A stretch of DNA of 64,000 nucleotides from Agrococcus pavilionensis RW1 (GCF_000400485.1 NZ_ASHR01000001.1:32626-96625); one strand, 5' to 3'. Shown: positions 45,162 to 54,486, counted from the stretch's first letter. Notes: a model not told the origin generated them from the letters alone. Numbers and translations are program-made.

Positions 45162-47393
45162 TCAGCCGGTCGTGATGCGGTAGACGTCGTAGACGCCGTC
45201 GATGCGGCGCACGGCGTTCAGCACGCTGTCGAGGTGCGTCACGTCGCCCATCTCGAACGCGAAGCGGCTGATCGCGAGGGCGTCGCTGCCGGTGTGCACG
45301 CTCGCCGAGAGGATGTTGACGTGGTGCTCGCTCAGCACGCGCGTGATGTCGCTCAGCAGCCCGGAGCGGTCGAGCGCCTCCACCTGGATGTTGACGAGGA
45401 AGAGGCCCTTCGACGTGGGAGCCCACTCGACCTCGATCATGCGCTCCGGCTCCTGCAGCAGCCCCTGCACGTTCGGGCACGAGCGCTGGTGCACGCTCAC
45501 GCCCTGACCGCGCGTGACGAAGCCGACGATGTCGTCGCCCGGCACGGGCGCGCAGCACTTCGAGAGCTTCACGAGGATGTCGTCGGCGCCGCGCACGAGC
45601 ACGCCGGAGGCGCTCGACGGGGGTCGCGGCGCGCGCGTGGGGAGCATCGGGACGGGCTGGTCGTCCTCGTCGGCCGACTCCTCCGCCCGCACCGCCGCGA
45701 CGACCTTCTCGAGCACCGACTGGGTCGAGACCTGGCCCTCGCCGACGGCCGCGTAGAGCCCCGTGACGTCGTCGTACTTGAGCTGCGCGGCCACTTGCGC
45801 GAACGCATCCCGCCCCATGAGCTTCTGCAGCGGCAGGTCGTGGCGGCGCATCGCCTTCGCGATCGCCTCCTTGCCGACCTCGACCGCCTCGTCGCGCCGC
45901 TCGCGCTGGAACCACTGGCGGATCTTGCTGCGCGCGCGCTGCGAGGTGACGAAGCCCTGCCAGTCCTGGCTCGGGCCCGCGTCGGGGCTCTTCGACGTGA
46001 GCACCTCGACGACGTCGCCGGTCGCGAGCTTCGTGTCGAGCGGCACGAGCCGGCCGTTGACCTTCGCGCCCATCGTGCGGTGGCCGACCTCGGTGTGGAC
46101 GGCGTAGGCGAAGTCGACGGGCGTCGCGCCCGCGGGCAGGCCGATGACCTTCCCCTTCGGCGTGAAGACGTAGAGCTCCTTCGCGCCGATCTCGAAGCGC
46201 AGCGACTCGAGGAACTCGCCGGGGTCGGTCGTCTCCTCCTGCCAGTCGTTGATGTGCTGCAGCCACGCCATGTCGGTCGGCGACATCGCGCCGCCGCCCT
46301 GCTTGTACTTCCAGTGCGCCGCGACGCCGTACTCGGCGCGGCGGTGCATCTCCTCCGTGCGGATCTGGATCTCGACGTGGTGGCCGCGCGGACCGATGAC
46401 GGTCGTGTGGAGCGATTGGTAGAGGTTGAACTTCGGGGTGGCGATGTAGTCCTTGAGGCGCCCCGGCATGGGCTGCCAGCGCGCGTGGATCGCGCCGAGC
46501 ACGGCGTAGCAGTCGCGCACCGTCGGCACGATGACGCGCACGCCCACGAGGTCGTAGATGTCGGCGAAGTCGTGGCCGCGCAGCCGCATCTTGTTGTAGA
46601 TCGAGTAGTACTGCTTCGGCCGGCCCGCGATGCGGCCGCGGATCCGCTGCGCCCGCATGTCCTCCGTGAGGCCCGCGACGACCTCGTCGAGGTAGCGCTC
46701 GCGCTCGGGGGCGCGCGCCTCGACGAGGTTCTTGATCTCGAGGTAGACCTTCGGCTGCAGCACCGCGAACGAGAGGTCCTCGAGCTCGACCTTGATCGTC
46801 TGGATGCCGAGCCGGTGCGCGAGCGGCGCGTAGATCTCGATCGTCTCGCGCGCCTTGCGCTGCGCCGACTCGCCCGAGACGAAGCCCCACGTGCGCGCGT
46901 TGTGGAGGCGGTCGGCGAGCTTGATGACGAGCACGCGGATGTCCTTCGACATCGCGACGACCATCTTGCGCACGGTCTCGGCCTGCGCCGACTCGCCGTA
47001 CTTCAGCTTGTCGAGCTTCGTGACGCCGTCGACGAGCATCGCGATCTCGTCGCCGAAGTCGGCGCGGCACTGCTCGAGGGTGTAGCTCGTGTCCTCGACC
47101 GTGTCGTGCAGGAGCGCCGCCGCGACCGTGATCGCGCCGATGCCGAGGTCGGCGAGGATCTGCGCGACCGCGACGGGGTGGGTGATGTAGGGCTCGCCCG
47201 ACTTGCGGTACTGGCTGCGGTGCGCCTCCTCCGCGACGATGTACGCGCGCTGGATGAGGCTCGTGTCGGCCTTGGGGTGCTGCGCCTTGACGGTGCGGAT
47301 GAGCTCGTCGACGGCACCCGCGCGGTGCGAGCGCGAGAAGAGGAAGGGCAGGAGCGTGCGGAAGCCGCCCGAGGACTGCTGGGTGTCGCTCAT
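45162..47393 (-). CDS. rel: Bifunctional (p)ppGpp synthetase/hydrolase (Rel/RSH)
   Basis: Stringent-response enzyme of 743 residues. The hydrolase HD domain shows ITHPVAVAQILADLG and LLHDTVEDT (the HDxxED motif). The synthetase domain carries the RLKD loop (R-x-K-D, typical of bifunctional Rel) and KFNLYQSLHTTVIGP. TGS (YVFTPKGKVIGLPAGATPVDFAYAVH), a zinc-finger-like CCAPVPGDDI region and a C-terminal ACT domain follow. A GGAGGAAGG ribosome site precedes the ATG. It lies 18 bases after secF, in the common actinobacterial yajC-secD-secF-rel order. Confidence 0.96.
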   Translation of the reverse strand: MSDTQQSSGGFRTLLPFLFSRSHRAGAVDELIRTVKAQHPKADTSLIQRAYIVAEEAHRSQYRKSGEPYITHPVAVAQILADLGIGAITVAAALLHDTVEDTSYTLEQCRADFGDEIAMLVDGVTKLDKLKYGESAQAETVRKMVVAMSKDIRVLVIKLADRLHNARTWGFVSGESAQRKARETIEIYAPLAHRLGIQTIKVELEDLSFAVLQPKVYLEIKNLVEARAPERERYLDEVVAGLTEDMRAQRIRGRIAGRPKQYYSIYNKMRLRGHDFADIYDLVGVRVIVPTVRDCYAVLGAIHARWQPMPGRLKDYIATPKFNLYQSLHTTVIGPRGHHVEIQIRTEEMHRRAEYGVAAHWKYKQGGGAMSPTDMAWLQHINDWQEETTDPGEFLESLRFEIGAKELYVFTPKGKVIGLPAGATPVDFAYAVHTEVGHRTMGAKVNGRLVPLDTKLATGDVVEVLTSKSPDAGPSQDWQGFVTSQRARSKIRQWFQRERRDEAVEVGKEAIAKAMRRHDLPLQKLMGRDAFAQVAAQLKYDDVTGLYAAVGEGQVSTQSVLEKVVAAVRAEESADEDDQPVPMLPTRAPRPPSSASGVLVRGADDILVKLSKCCAPVPGDDIVGFVTRGQGVSVHQRSCPNVQGLLQEPERMIEVEWAPTSKGLFLVNIQVEALDRSGLLSDITRVLSEHHVNILSASVHTGSDALAISRFAFEMGDVTHLDSVLNAVRRIDGVYDVYRITTG

Positions 47394-47411
47394 CGCCCTT
47401 CCTCCTCCCTG

Positions 47412-48386
47412 CTAGACGACCGCCCCGCGCTCGCTCGCCGCGGGCTTGGCCTTCGCCTCGGCGATCGTGTCGCCCTGCCGCAGCTGCGCGTAGACGGGAG
47501 CGGCGACGAAGATCGACGACCAGGTGCCGACGATCGTGCCGATGAAGAGCGCGAGCGAGATGTCGCGCAGCGTGCCGGCGCCGAGCAGCAGGGCGCCGAT
47601 GAAGAGCACCGACGCGATCGGGAGCGTGGCGACGATCGACGTGTTGATCGATCGGACGATCGTCTGGTTGACCGCGAGGTTGATGTTGTCGAGCAGCGCC
47701 CCGCTCGTGCCGGGCGCGGTGTTCTCGCGCACCTTGTCGAAGACGACGACGGTGTCGTAGAGCGAGTAGCCGAGGATCGTGAGGAAGCCGATCACGGCGG
47801 CCGGCGTCACCTCGAAGCCGACGATGCCGTAGACCCCGGCGGTCACGAGCAGGTCGAACGCGAGCGAGGCGAGCGCCGCGACGGCCATCTTCCACGTGCG
47901 GAAGTAGACGGCGAGCACGATCGACACGAGCACGAGGAAGACGACGAGCGCGCGCAGCGCCTGCTGCGAGACGTCGGCGCCCCACGACGGGCCGATGAAC
48001 GAGAACGCGACCTCGCCGCTCTCGACCCCGTAGAGGTCGGCGAGCGCGGTGCGCATCTCGGCGGCCTGCTCCTCCGTGACGGCGTCGGTCTGCACGCGCA
48101 CGGTGTCGGCGCCGAGCGTGACGGCGCGCGCCTCGACCTCGGGTGCGACCGACTCGACCGCCTCGGCGGCGCCCTCGGCGGATGCCGACGAGAGCCCCGT
48201 GACGCGGAACTCGCTGCCGCCGGTGAACTCGATGCCGAAGACGAAGCCGCCGCGGATCACGGTGCCGACCGCGAGCAGGATGAGCACGCCGATGGCGACG
48301 GCCATCCAGAGCTTGCGCTTGCCGACGACCGGGAGCGATCGCTCGCCGGTGTAGAGCTCGTTGCCGATCGTGGTGAGCGAAGCCAT
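47412..48386 (-). CDS. secF: Protein translocase subunit SecF
   Basis: Membrane partner of SecD that aids Sec export with proton motive force. The 324 residues have a first helix at about 28-47, the extracytoplasmic domain beginning FGIEFTGGSEFRV, and five C-terminal helices with VGFEVTPAAVIGFLTILGYSLYDTVVVFDKVRE and VNQTIVRSINTS. The ATG shares a base with the secD stop (TGATG). Confidence 0.97.
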   Translation of the reverse strand: MASLTTIGNELYTGERSLPVVGKRKLWMAVAIGVLILLAVGTVIRGGFVFGIEFTGGSEFRVTGLSSASAEGAAEAVESVAPEVEARAVTLGADTVRVQTDAVTEEQAAEMRTALADLYGVESGEVAFSFIGPSWGADVSQQALRALVVFLVLVSIVLAVYFRTWKMAVAALASLAFDLLVTAGVYGIVGFEVTPAAVIGFLTILGYSLYDTVVVFDKVRENTAPGTSGALLDNINLAVNQTIVRSINTSIVATLPIASVLFIGALLLGAGTLRDISLALFIGTIVGTWSSIFVAAPVYAQLRQGDTIAEAKAKPAASERGAVV

Positions 48387-50047
48387 CAGTCCTCCTTGGC
48401 CGTCGCGTCGGCCATGGCGGCCTTCCGCTCGGCGATCGTCTGGCGGCGCTGCGCCTCACCGGCGGAGCGGGCGGCCTTGCCCTCCGCCACGGGCGTGCGC
48501 CACTGGGCGCGGCCGCGGTAGACGGCGCCGAGCGCTTGCGGGTCGAGCCCCGAGAGCCGGTGCCCCTGCGAGAAGAAGCGCGTGCGCGAGAGGAGCCGGA
48601 GCAGCGGATGCGTGAAGAGCGCGACGACGACGATGTCGATGAACGTCGTGATGCCGAGCGTGTAGGCGAAGCCGCGCACGTTGCCGACCGAGAGCAGGAA
48701 GAGGATGACGGCGGCGAGGAAGCTCACGGCATCCGAGACGAGGATCGTCCGGAAGGCGCGCTTCCAGCCGGTCTCGAGCGCACTCGAGAGGTGCTTGCCC
48801 TCGCGCAGCTCGTCGCGGATGCGCTCGAAGTACACGATGAACGAGTCGGCGGTGATGCCGATCGAGATCACGAGTCCCGCGATGCCCGCGAGCGAGAGCC
48901 GGTAGCCCTCGGTGCTCGAGAGGAACGTCACGACGAGGTAGGTCAGCACCGCCGCGATCGCGAGCGAGAGCACGACCACGAGGCCGAGCGCGCGGTACTG
49001 GAAGACCGAGTAGACGACGACGAGCACGAGGCCGATGAGGCCCGCGAGCAGGCCGGCGCGCAGCTGGTCGGCGCCGAGCGTCGCCGAGATCGTCTCGTTC
49101 GACTGCACCTGGAAGCCGATCGGCAGCGCGCCGAAGCGCAGCTGGTCGGCGAGGCTCTGCGCCGCCTCCTGCGTGAAGCCGCCGGTGATCTGCGCGTTGC
49201 CGTCGGTGATGATGACGTTCGACGTGATCGGCATGAGCACGGTCTGGTCGAGCACGACCGCGAACTGGTTCTGCGGCTCGGGCAGGTTCGTGATGCCGCG
49301 CGTCGTGGCCTCGAAGCCGGCCGGCCCGTCGCCGTCGAGCTCGAGGTTGACGGCCCAGCCGCCGGTCGCCTGGCCCTGCGAGTTCGTGGCGGCCGAGACC
49401 TGCGCGTCGGCGATGTCGGCGCCCTCGACCGTCACCGGTCCCAGGATGAAGCGCGCGGTGCCGTCCGTCGAGCACGTGATGAACGGCTGGTCGGCGGGCG
49501 CGATCGTCGTCGTGTCGACGTCGGCGCACTGGAACGCCTCGAACTCGGAGAAGAGCTCCGGCGTGATCCACGCCTGGTCCCACGCGGTCTCGGGCGTCGC
49601 GGCAGGCTCGCTCGGCGCGGGGGTCTCGGCGGGTGCGGGCGTCGCGCCGGGCGCGTTCGCGGGCGCAGAGGCGAGCACCGGGCGGAACTCCATCTTGGCG
49701 CTCGCCTGGATGCGCTGCATCGTGGCCGCGTCGGGCTCGCCCGGGAGGGCGACGACGATGTTGCGGCCGCCCTGGGTCGTGATCTCGGCCTCGGAGACGC
49801 CGGAGGCGTCGACGCGCTGGCGGATGATCGCCACCGCCTGGTCGAGCTGCTCCTGCGAGACGGAGGCGCCCTCGGCCACGACGGGCTCGAGCACGATCTG
49901 CGTGCCGCCCTCGAGGTCGAGCGCGAGCTGCGGCGCCCACGAGCCGCCGCCCCACTGCACGGCGCCGAAGTTGACGCCGATGAGGCCCGCGATGAGCACC
50001 ACGAGCCAGATGAGGGCGCGCGCCCCCTTCGATCGAGCCTTCGCCAC
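48386..50047 (-). CDS. secD: Protein translocase subunit SecD
   Basis: Large SecDF subunit of 553 residues. The N-terminal helix (about 8-28) is followed by LALDLEGGTQIVLEP, the P1 head domain with a Pro/Ala/Glu-rich insert (ANAPGATPAPAETPAPSEPAA) common in actinobacteria, then FRFGALPIGFQV-like sequence and five membrane helices with ADSFIVYFERIRDELREG. The C-terminal ~65 residues form a charged cytosolic tail. It lies three bases from yajC. Confidence 0.96.
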   Translation of the reverse strand: MAKARSKGARALIWLVVLIAGLIGVNFGAVQWGGGSWAPQLALDLEGGTQIVLEPVVAEGASVSQEQLDQAVAIIRQRVDASGVSEAEITTQGGRNIVVALPGEPDAATMQRIQASAKMEFRPVLASAPANAPGATPAPAETPAPSEPAATPETAWDQAWITPELFSEFEAFQCADVDTTTIAPADQPFITCSTDGTARFILGPVTVEGADIADAQVSAATNSQGQATGGWAVNLELDGDGPAGFEATTRGITNLPEPQNQFAVVLDQTVLMPITSNVIITDGNAQITGGFTQEAAQSLADQLRFGALPIGFQVQSNETISATLGADQLRAGLLAGLIGLVLVVVYSVFQYRALGLVVVLSLAIAAVLTYLVVTFLSSTEGYRLSLAGIAGLVISIGITADSFIVYFERIRDELREGKHLSSALETGWKRAFRTILVSDAVSFLAAVILFLLSVGNVRGFAYTLGITTFIDIVVVALFTHPLLRLLSRTRFFSQGHRLSGLDPQALGAVYRGRAQWRTPVAEGKAARSAGEAQRRQTIAERKAAMADATAKED

Positions 50048-50050
50048 GGG

Positions 50051-50425
50051 TCAGGCGCGGTCGCGCGGCTCGCCGGCGTCGCCGGCGTCGTCGATCGACG
50101 TGTCCGAGGTCTCCTCGACGTGGTCGTCGACCACGCGGGCGAGCGTCTGGCGGTGCACGCGCACGATCGTGCCGGGCGAGACCTCGATGAACGCCTCGTT
50201 GCGCTCCTCATCGATCGAGCGCAGCTCGCCGAACAGGCCGAAGTTCGTCATGACCTCGGAGCCGGGCACCATCTTCGACTGGAGCTCCTCGGCCTGCGCC
50301 TTGCGCTTCTTGTTGCTGCGGAACATGAAGAAGATCATCGCCGCGAGGACGAGGAGCATGATGATGGTGAGCGGGTCGAGGGCGAACCCGGTCTGGGCGG
50401 CGGGCGTCGTCTGCAGGAACAGCAT
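50051..50425 (-). CDS. yajC: Preprotein translocase auxiliary subunit YajC
   Basis: Small SecDF-associated membrane protein of 124 residues. One helix at about 19-36 (LTIIMLLVLAAMIFFMF) precedes the basic RSNKKRKAQAEE and the conserved VMTNFGLFGELRSIDEE...VEVSPGTIVRVHRQTLARVV region. The C-terminal 25 residues are acidic. It begins the yajC-secD-secF-rel unit; a TATGAT box at 50488-50493 lies about 60 bases upstream. Confidence 0.94.
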   Translation of the reverse strand: MLFLQTTPAAQTGFALDPLTIIMLLVLAAMIFFMFRSNKKRKAQAEELQSKMVPGSEVMTNFGLFGELRSIDEERNEAFIEVSPGTIVRVHRQTLARVVDDHVEETSDTSIDDAGDAGEPRDRA

Positions 50426-50487
50426 CGTCGTGAAGGGACCTCTCGGGGTGGTTCGCCGGGCGCGGCTGCGCGCTCGACCAAGGGCCC

Positions 50488-50493
50488 ATCATA
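50488..50493 (-). promoter_or_regulatory. -10 box of the yajC-secDF-rel operon
   Basis: TATGAT in GGGTATGATGGG, overlapping the last codons of ruvB. It is the closest match to the -10 consensus among the protein-gene promoters here and predicts a leader of about 55 nt. A -35 box is uncertain. Confidence 0.45.
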
Positions 50494-51502
50494 CCCCGTC
50501 GAGCGTCGCGTCCAGGTGCTCGGCGCCCGCGTGCCGCATGCCCGCGGGCGTCGCGACGCGGCCGCGCGGGGTGCGGCCGATGAGGCCCTCGCGCACGAGG
50601 AAGGGCTCGACGACCGACTCGATCGTGTCGGCCTCCTCCCCGATCGCCGCCGCGAGCGTCGAGAGCCCGACGGGACCGCCGCGGAACCGGTGCGCGATCG
50701 CGTGCAGCACCGCGCGGTCGATGCGGTCGAGCCCCGCCTCGTCGACGTCGTAGAGCTCGAGCGCCGCGCGCACGCCGTCGAGGTCGCTCGAGCCCGCGTG
50801 CACGAGCAGCCAGTCGCGCACGCGCCGCAGCAGGCGGTTGGCGATGCGGGGCGTGCCGCGCGAGCGGCGCGCGAGCTCGGCGAGCGCGGCGCGCTCGATC
50901 TCGACGTCGAGCAGCCGCGCCGAGCGGGCGAGCACGCGCTCGAGGTCGTCGGGCTCGTAGAACTCGAGGTGCGCGGTGAAGCCGAAGCGGTCGCGGAGCG
51001 GCGCGGGCAGCATGCCCGAGCGCGTCGTCGCGCCGACGAGCGTGAACGGCGCGAGCTCGAGCGGGATCGAGGCGGCCCCTGCGCCCTTCCCGACCATGAT
51101 GTCGATGCGGAAGTCCTCCATCGCGAGGTAGAGCATCTCCTCGGCGGAGCGCGCCATGCGGTGGATCTCGTCGACGAAGAGCACCTCGCCGGGCACGAGC
51201 GCCGAGAGCACCGCGGCGAGGTCGCCCGCGTGCTGGATGGCGGGGCCCGAGGAGTAGCGGATGGGTCGGCCGGTCTCGGCGCCGATGATCGTCGCGAGCG
51301 TCGTCTTCCCGAGCCCGGGAGGGCCGGCAAGCAGGATGTGGTCGGGCGTGCGCTCCTGCAGCCGCGCCGCCTGCAGCAGCACCTCGAGCTGCCCGCGCAC
51401 CTTGGGCTGGCCGACGAACTCGGCGAGGCTCGTGGGGCGCAGCGCGCCCTCGAACGCGAGCTCGTCGGGCGTCGCCGCCGGGTCGGTCAGCGGGTCGGTC
51501 AC
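50489..51502 (-). CDS. ruvB: Holliday junction branch migration ATPase RuvB
   Basis: AAA+ motor that drives branch migration with RuvA. The 337 residues show [23 protein letters not shown], Walker [14 protein letters not shown], Walker [29 protein letters not shown] (sensor and Arg finger) and the winged-helix C-terminus. The GTG start at 51502 overlaps the ruvA stop (GTGA). It is last in ruvA-ruvB. Confidence 0.97.
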   Translation of the reverse strand: MTDPLTDPAATPDELAFEGALRPTSLAEFVGQPKVRGQLEVLLQAARLQERTPDHILLAGPPGLGKTTLATIIGAETGRPIRYSSGPAIQHAGDLAAVLSALVPGEVLFVDEIHRMARSAEEMLYLAMEDFRIDIMVGKGAGAASIPLELAPFTLVGATTRSGMLPAPLRDRFGFTAHLEFYEPDDLERVLARSARLLDVEIERAALAELARRSRGTPRIANRLLRRVRDWLLVHAGSSDLDGVRAALELYDVDEAGLDRIDRAVLHAIAHRFRGGPVGLSTLAAAIGEEADTIESVVEPFLVREGLIGRTPRGRVATPAGMRHAGAEHLDATLDGV

Positions 51503-52098
51503 GGTCGGGCTCCGGGCCCGAGGATCGCGAGGGCGGCGCGCAGCAGCGAGCCGGTCGAGGCGGCGGCCTCCGGCGCGGCGCCCGCCGCGCGCTCGATCGC
51601 GTCGGCGGCGGTGCGCTCGGGCCACCCGAGCCCCGTGAGCGCCGTGAGCACGTCGGCCCGCGCATCCGCACCGGGCGCGACGGGCTGCGGCGCCGCCGGT
51701 GCGGCGAGCTTGCCCGTGAGCTGCAGGATGATGAGCTTCGCCGTCTTCGGACCGATGCCGCTCACGGCCTTGAACGCCTTCTCGTCCTCCGCCGCGACCG
51801 CCCGCGCGAGCTCGTCGGGCGAGAGGTGCGCGACCACGCCGAGCGCCGACTTCGGGCCGACGCCCGAGACGGCGATGAGCAGCTCGAACGCGTCGAGCTC
51901 GGCCTCGGTCTCGAAGCCGTAGAGCGAGAGCTCGTCGTCGCGCACGACGAGGTGGGTGCGCAGCGACACGGGAGCGCCGACGCGCGCGGCGAGCGACGTC
52001 TGCGGCGTGACCGCGACCGCGAAGCCCACGCCGCCGACGCCGACGACGAGGCGCTGGCCGCGCGCGGCGAGCACCGTGCCGTCGAGGGAGGAGATCAC
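51499..52098 (-). CDS. ruvA: Holliday junction branch migration protein RuvA
   Basis: Tetrameric junction-binding protein of 199 residues. Domain I ([28 protein letters not shown]), the two helix-hairpin-helix motifs ([16 protein letters not shown] and [17 protein letters not shown]), and the C-terminal RuvB-binding domain are present. GTG at 52098 is six bases after a TAGGCT box, so the mRNA is likely leaderless. ruvC lies further upstream and is transcribed separately, the two being parted by the 59-aa plus-strand gene. Confidence 0.96.
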   Translation of the reverse strand: MISSLDGTVLAARGQRLVVGVGGVGFAVAVTPQTSLAARVGAPVSLRTHLVVRDDELSLYGFETEAELDAFELLIAVSGVGPKSALGVVAHLSPDELARAVAAEDEKAFKAVSGIGPKTAKLIILQLTGKLAAPAAPQPVAPGADARADVLTALTGLGWPERTAADAIERAAGAAPEAAASTGSLLRAALAILGPGARP

Positions 52099-52104
52099 CC
52101 GATC

Positions 52105-52110
52105 AGCCTA
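52105..52110 (-). promoter_or_regulatory. -10 box of leaderless ruvAB
   Basis: TAGGCT followed by GATCGG and the ruvA GTG. The exact six-base gap repeats the leaderless pattern. A divergent TAGCCT box for the 59-aa plus gene lies 45 bases away. Confidence 0.5.
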
Positions 52111-52154
52111 TGCCGGGCCCCTCGAGTCACGGCGCCGGCCGCGCCGCGCGCTGA

Positions 52155-52160
52155 TAGCCT
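52155..52160 (+). promoter_or_regulatory. -10 box of the 59-aa membrane protein gene
   Basis: TAGCCT in CTGATAGCCTTGCAG, 37 bases before the ATG at 52197, giving a short leader with a GAGAGAT ribosome site. -35 not evident. Confidence 0.4.
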
Positions 52161-52196
52161 TGCAGCGCCCGTTGCCGGTCCGACCCGAGAGATCCC

Positions 52197-52376
52197 ATGC
52201 GCTACATCCAGTTCCTGCTGCTCATGATCGTGATGATCGGTTCGTTCGTCGTCATGGGCTCGGCGGCGCAGTTCGTGGGCTTCGAGGGCATCGTCTTCTC
52301 CGCCGGCCTGCTCGCCTTCTGCCTCGTCGTGCTCATCGCCGTCGAGATCGGCCGCCGGGGCCTGCGCCAGCGCTAG
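52197..52376 (+). CDS. Small two-helix membrane protein (59 aa)
   Basis: A 59-residue protein beginning MRYIQFLLLMIVMIGSFVVMGS and ending VEIGRRGLRQR. Two hydrophobic helices (about 4-24 and 31-50) are joined by a short loop AAQFVGFEG; the basic C-terminus suggests both ends face the cytosol. Its own promoter box and a GAGAGAT ribosome site support expression. It lies between ruvA (divergent) and ruvC (convergent). Its TAG shares the bases CTAG with the ruvC stop on the other strand. Function unknown. Confidence 0.8.
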   Translation: MRYIQFLLLMIVMIGSFVVMGSAAQFVGFEGIVFSAGLLAFCLVVLIAVEIGRRGLRQR

Positions 52377-52939
52377 CGACGAGCGCGCGCCTCGGCCGCG
52401 GCCCACGCGCGCTGCGCCGGGGTCGCTGAGCCGCTCGGCGTCCCGCTCGCGGGCACGCGCGTGCGCCAGCCCTCGGCGATCGCGATCGCGAGCGCATCCG
52501 CGGCATCCGCCGGCTTCGGCGCGGCGTCGAGCCGCAGGAGCCGGCGCACCATCTCCCCCACCTGGCGCTTGTCGGCGGCGCCGTAGCCCGTCACCGACGA
52601 CTTGACCTCGGTCGGCGTGAGGAGCGAGATCGGGATGCCGCGCTCGGCGGCCGCGCGCAGCACGACGCCCGAGATCTGCGCGACGCCCATGACGCTGCGC
52701 AGGTTCGCCTGGGCGAACACCCGCTCGAGCGCGATGGCGTCGGGCCGGTGCTCGTCGATCGCCGCCTCGACGCCCCGCGCGATGCGCAGCAGCCGCTGCT
52801 CGATCGCCTCGTCGGCGCTCGAGCGCACGACCTCGACGTGCACGAGCGTCGGCGTGCGCCGCTCGACGTCGACGACGCCGACGCCGCAGCGCGTCAAGCC
52901 TGGATCGACCCCGAGCACGCGCACGGCGCCCGGGCGCAC
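52373..52939 (-). CDS. ruvC: Crossover junction endodeoxyribonuclease RuvC
   Basis: Resolves Holliday junctions. The 188 residues have the RNase H-like fold with catalytic acids in VLGVDPGLTRCG, IALERVFAQANLRSVMGVAQ and ADAADALAIAIA. The GTG start at 52939 lies three bases after the yebC stop, so the two genes are co-transcribed. The C-terminal 25 residues are a Ser/Ala/Arg-rich extension. The stop codon overlaps that of the convergent 59-aa gene. Confidence 0.97.
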   Translation of the reverse strand: MRPGAVRVLGVDPGLTRCGVGVVDVERRTPTLVHVEVVRSSADEAIEQRLLRIARGVEAAIDEHRPDAIALERVFAQANLRSVMGVAQISGVVLRAAAERGIPISLLTPTEVKSSVTGYGAADKRQVGEMVRRLLRLDAAPKPADAADALAIAIAEGWRTRVPASGTPSGSATPAQRAWAAAEARARR

Positions 52940-52942
52940 GGC

Positions 52943-53704
52943 CTACTCCTCCTCGTCGAGCTGCGCCTGCACCTCGGCCGGGATGTCGTAGTTGGCGTAG
53001 ATGCTCTGCACGTCGTCGAGCTCGTCGAGCGCGTCGACGAGCCGCAGCACCTTCCGCGCCGTCTCGAGATCGACCTCGACCTTGAGGTTCGGCACGAACT
53101 CGGCCTCGGCGGAGTCGTAGTCGATGCCCGCCTCCTGCAGCGCCGTGCGCACCTGCACGAGGTCGCTCGGCTCCGAGAGCACCTCGAAGCCGCCGCCCTG
53201 GTCGACGACCTCCTCGGCGCCCGCGTCGAGCACGGCCTCGAGGATCGAGTCCTCGTCGACGCCGTCGGTCTTCTCGATCGAGACGACGCCCTTGCGCGTG
53301 AAGTTGTAGGCGACCGAGCCCGGGTCGGCCATCGTGCCGCCGTTGCGGCTCATCGCGACGCGCACCTCGGCCGCCGCGCGGTTCTTGTTGTCGGTGAGGC
53401 ACTCGATCATGAGCGCGACGCCGCCGCTCGCGTAGCCCTCGTACATGATGGTCGTGTAGTCGACCGACTCGCCCGTGAGCCCCGCGCCGCGCTTGATCGC
53501 GCGGTCGATGTTGTCGTTCGGGACGCTCGTCTTCTTCGCCTTCTGCACGGCGTCGACGAGGGTCGGGTTGCCCGAGAGGTCGGCGCCGCCGATCTTCGCG
53601 GCGACCTCGATGTTCTTGATGAGCTTCGCGAACGACTTGGCGCGGCGCGCGTCGATGACGGCCTTCTTGTGCTTGGTCGTGGCCCACTTGGAGTGTCCGG
53701 ACAT
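52943..53704 (-). CDS. yebC: YebC/PmpR family protein (translation or transcription regulator)
   Basis: A 253-residue protein with the strongly conserved start [37 protein letters not shown] and the [28 protein letters not shown] core. YebC proteins were first described as DNA-binding regulators and more recently as factors that ease ribosome stalling at proline runs. It is upstream of ruvC, as is common. AGGAAG precedes the ATG, and a TAGGAT box at 53735-53740 lies at the edge of structured element B. Confidence 0.96.
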   Translation of the reverse strand: MSGHSKWATTKHKKAVIDARRAKSFAKLIKNIEVAAKIGGADLSGNPTLVDAVQKAKKTSVPNDNIDRAIKRGAGLTGESVDYTTIMYEGYASGGVALMIECLTDNKNRAAAEVRVAMSRNGGTMADPGSVAYNFTRKGVVSIEKTDGVDEDSILEAVLDAGAEEVVDQGGGFEVLSEPSDLVQVRTALQEAGIDYDSAEAEFVPNLKVEVDLETARKVLRLVDALDELDDVQSIYANYDIPAEVQAQLDEEE

Positions 53705-53734
53705 GCTGCTTCCTGATCGCGGGAGGGGGTGTCC

Positions 53735-53823
53735 ATCCTACGCGCGCGCGCTGGAGCTCGGAGTCGAGGCCCTTTCGGGCCTCGACCGCGACGCCAGCGC
53801 CGGGGCCCGTCCCGGGCCCCGGG
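53735..53823 (-). promoter_or_regulatory. Structured intergenic element B plus TAGGAT promoter box, upstream of yebC
   Basis: Second copy of the element seen at 10372-10460. Outer stem GCGCTGG (53748-53754) with CCAGCGC (53794-53800). A perfect 10-bp inner hairpin is at 53763-53786 (GTCGAGGCCC with GGGCCTCGAC), loop GAAA on the minus strand. A third hairpin CGGGGCCCG/CGGGCCCCG is at 53801-53821. The TAGGAT box (53735-53740) then leads to yebC with a leader of about 25 nt. The inner stem differs in sequence from copy A but keeps perfect pairing. Confidence 0.6.
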
Positions 53824-53847
53824 AAGCGCGGCGCGTCGGTGAGCTCC

Positions 53848-54486
53848 TCAAGCCGTGGGCGCGCGCACTCCGACGCTGCGCAGCTCGAGCGCGGCGAGCG
53901 CACCGAGCGCGGCCTCGTCGCCCGAGCGCAGCGCCGCGACGGGGTCGTCGACCGCTCGCAGGAGCCGCGACGTCGGCTGCCCGACGATCGCGCGCATCGC
54001 GAGCAGGTCGCGACCGGCGCGCGTCGCCGCGAGCCGGCGGCTCGAGCGGGCGCGGAAGACGAACCGCAGTCGCGGCACGAGCCAGATGAGCACGACGAGC
54101 AGCGTCGGCAGCAGCCACAGCGCGGTGCCGACCGCGGCCGCGAGCGCCTCGACGCCGCTCGAGAGCGCGACGCCCGCCGCCGCGAGGTCGTCGGCCGAGC
54201 CCGAGGCATCGCGGAAGGGCGCCGCGATCCCCTCGCCCACGAACGGCACCTGCTCGAGCGCCGTCCCCGCGTCGGCGAGCGTCGTCGAGAAGCCGCTCCC
54301 CGCATCCTCGATCTGCCTGCCGAAGCCGCCGAGCGAGCGGATGGCCTCCGCCACCTGCTGCGAGACCCAGACGGCGACGACGATGGTCGCGATGGCGGCG
54401 AGATCGGCGACGACCTGCCAGAGCGCTGCCGAGGGACGGCTGGAGTAGAGCTGCACGGCTCGATCGAACCATGCGCCCTGCGTCAC
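53848..54486 (-). CDS. Membrane protein of unknown function (212 aa)
   Basis: A protein with two hydrophobic helices: about residues 23-43 (VVADLAAIATIVVAVWVSQQV) and about 115-140 (AVGTALWLLPTLLVVLIWLVP). Between them is a loop of about 70 residues, probably extracytoplasmic (FGRQIEDAGSGFSTTLADAGTALEQVPFVGEGIAAPF). The C-terminal cytosolic part is helical and charged (FRARSSRRLAATRAGRDLLAMRAIVGQP). It overlaps the DMT transporter stop (GTGA). Similar conserved proteins occur in Microbacteriaceae; I do not recognise a function. Confidence 0.8.
   Translation of the reverse strand: MTQGAWFDRAVQLYSSRPSAALWQVVADLAAIATIVVAVWVSQQVAEAIRSLGGFGRQIEDAGSGFSTTLADAGTALEQVPFVGEGIAAPFRDASGSADDLAAAGVALSSGVEALAAAVGTALWLLPTLLVVLIWLVPRLRFVFRARSSRRLAATRAGRDLLAMRAIVGQPTSRLLRAVDDPVAALRSGDEAALGALAALELRSVGVRAPTA

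Noticed and set aside
45069..51922. Two plus-strand open frames of more than 1100 codons opposite rel, sec and ruv genes
   Set aside because: Shadows of the conserved minus-strand genes with biased composition and no recognisable motif.
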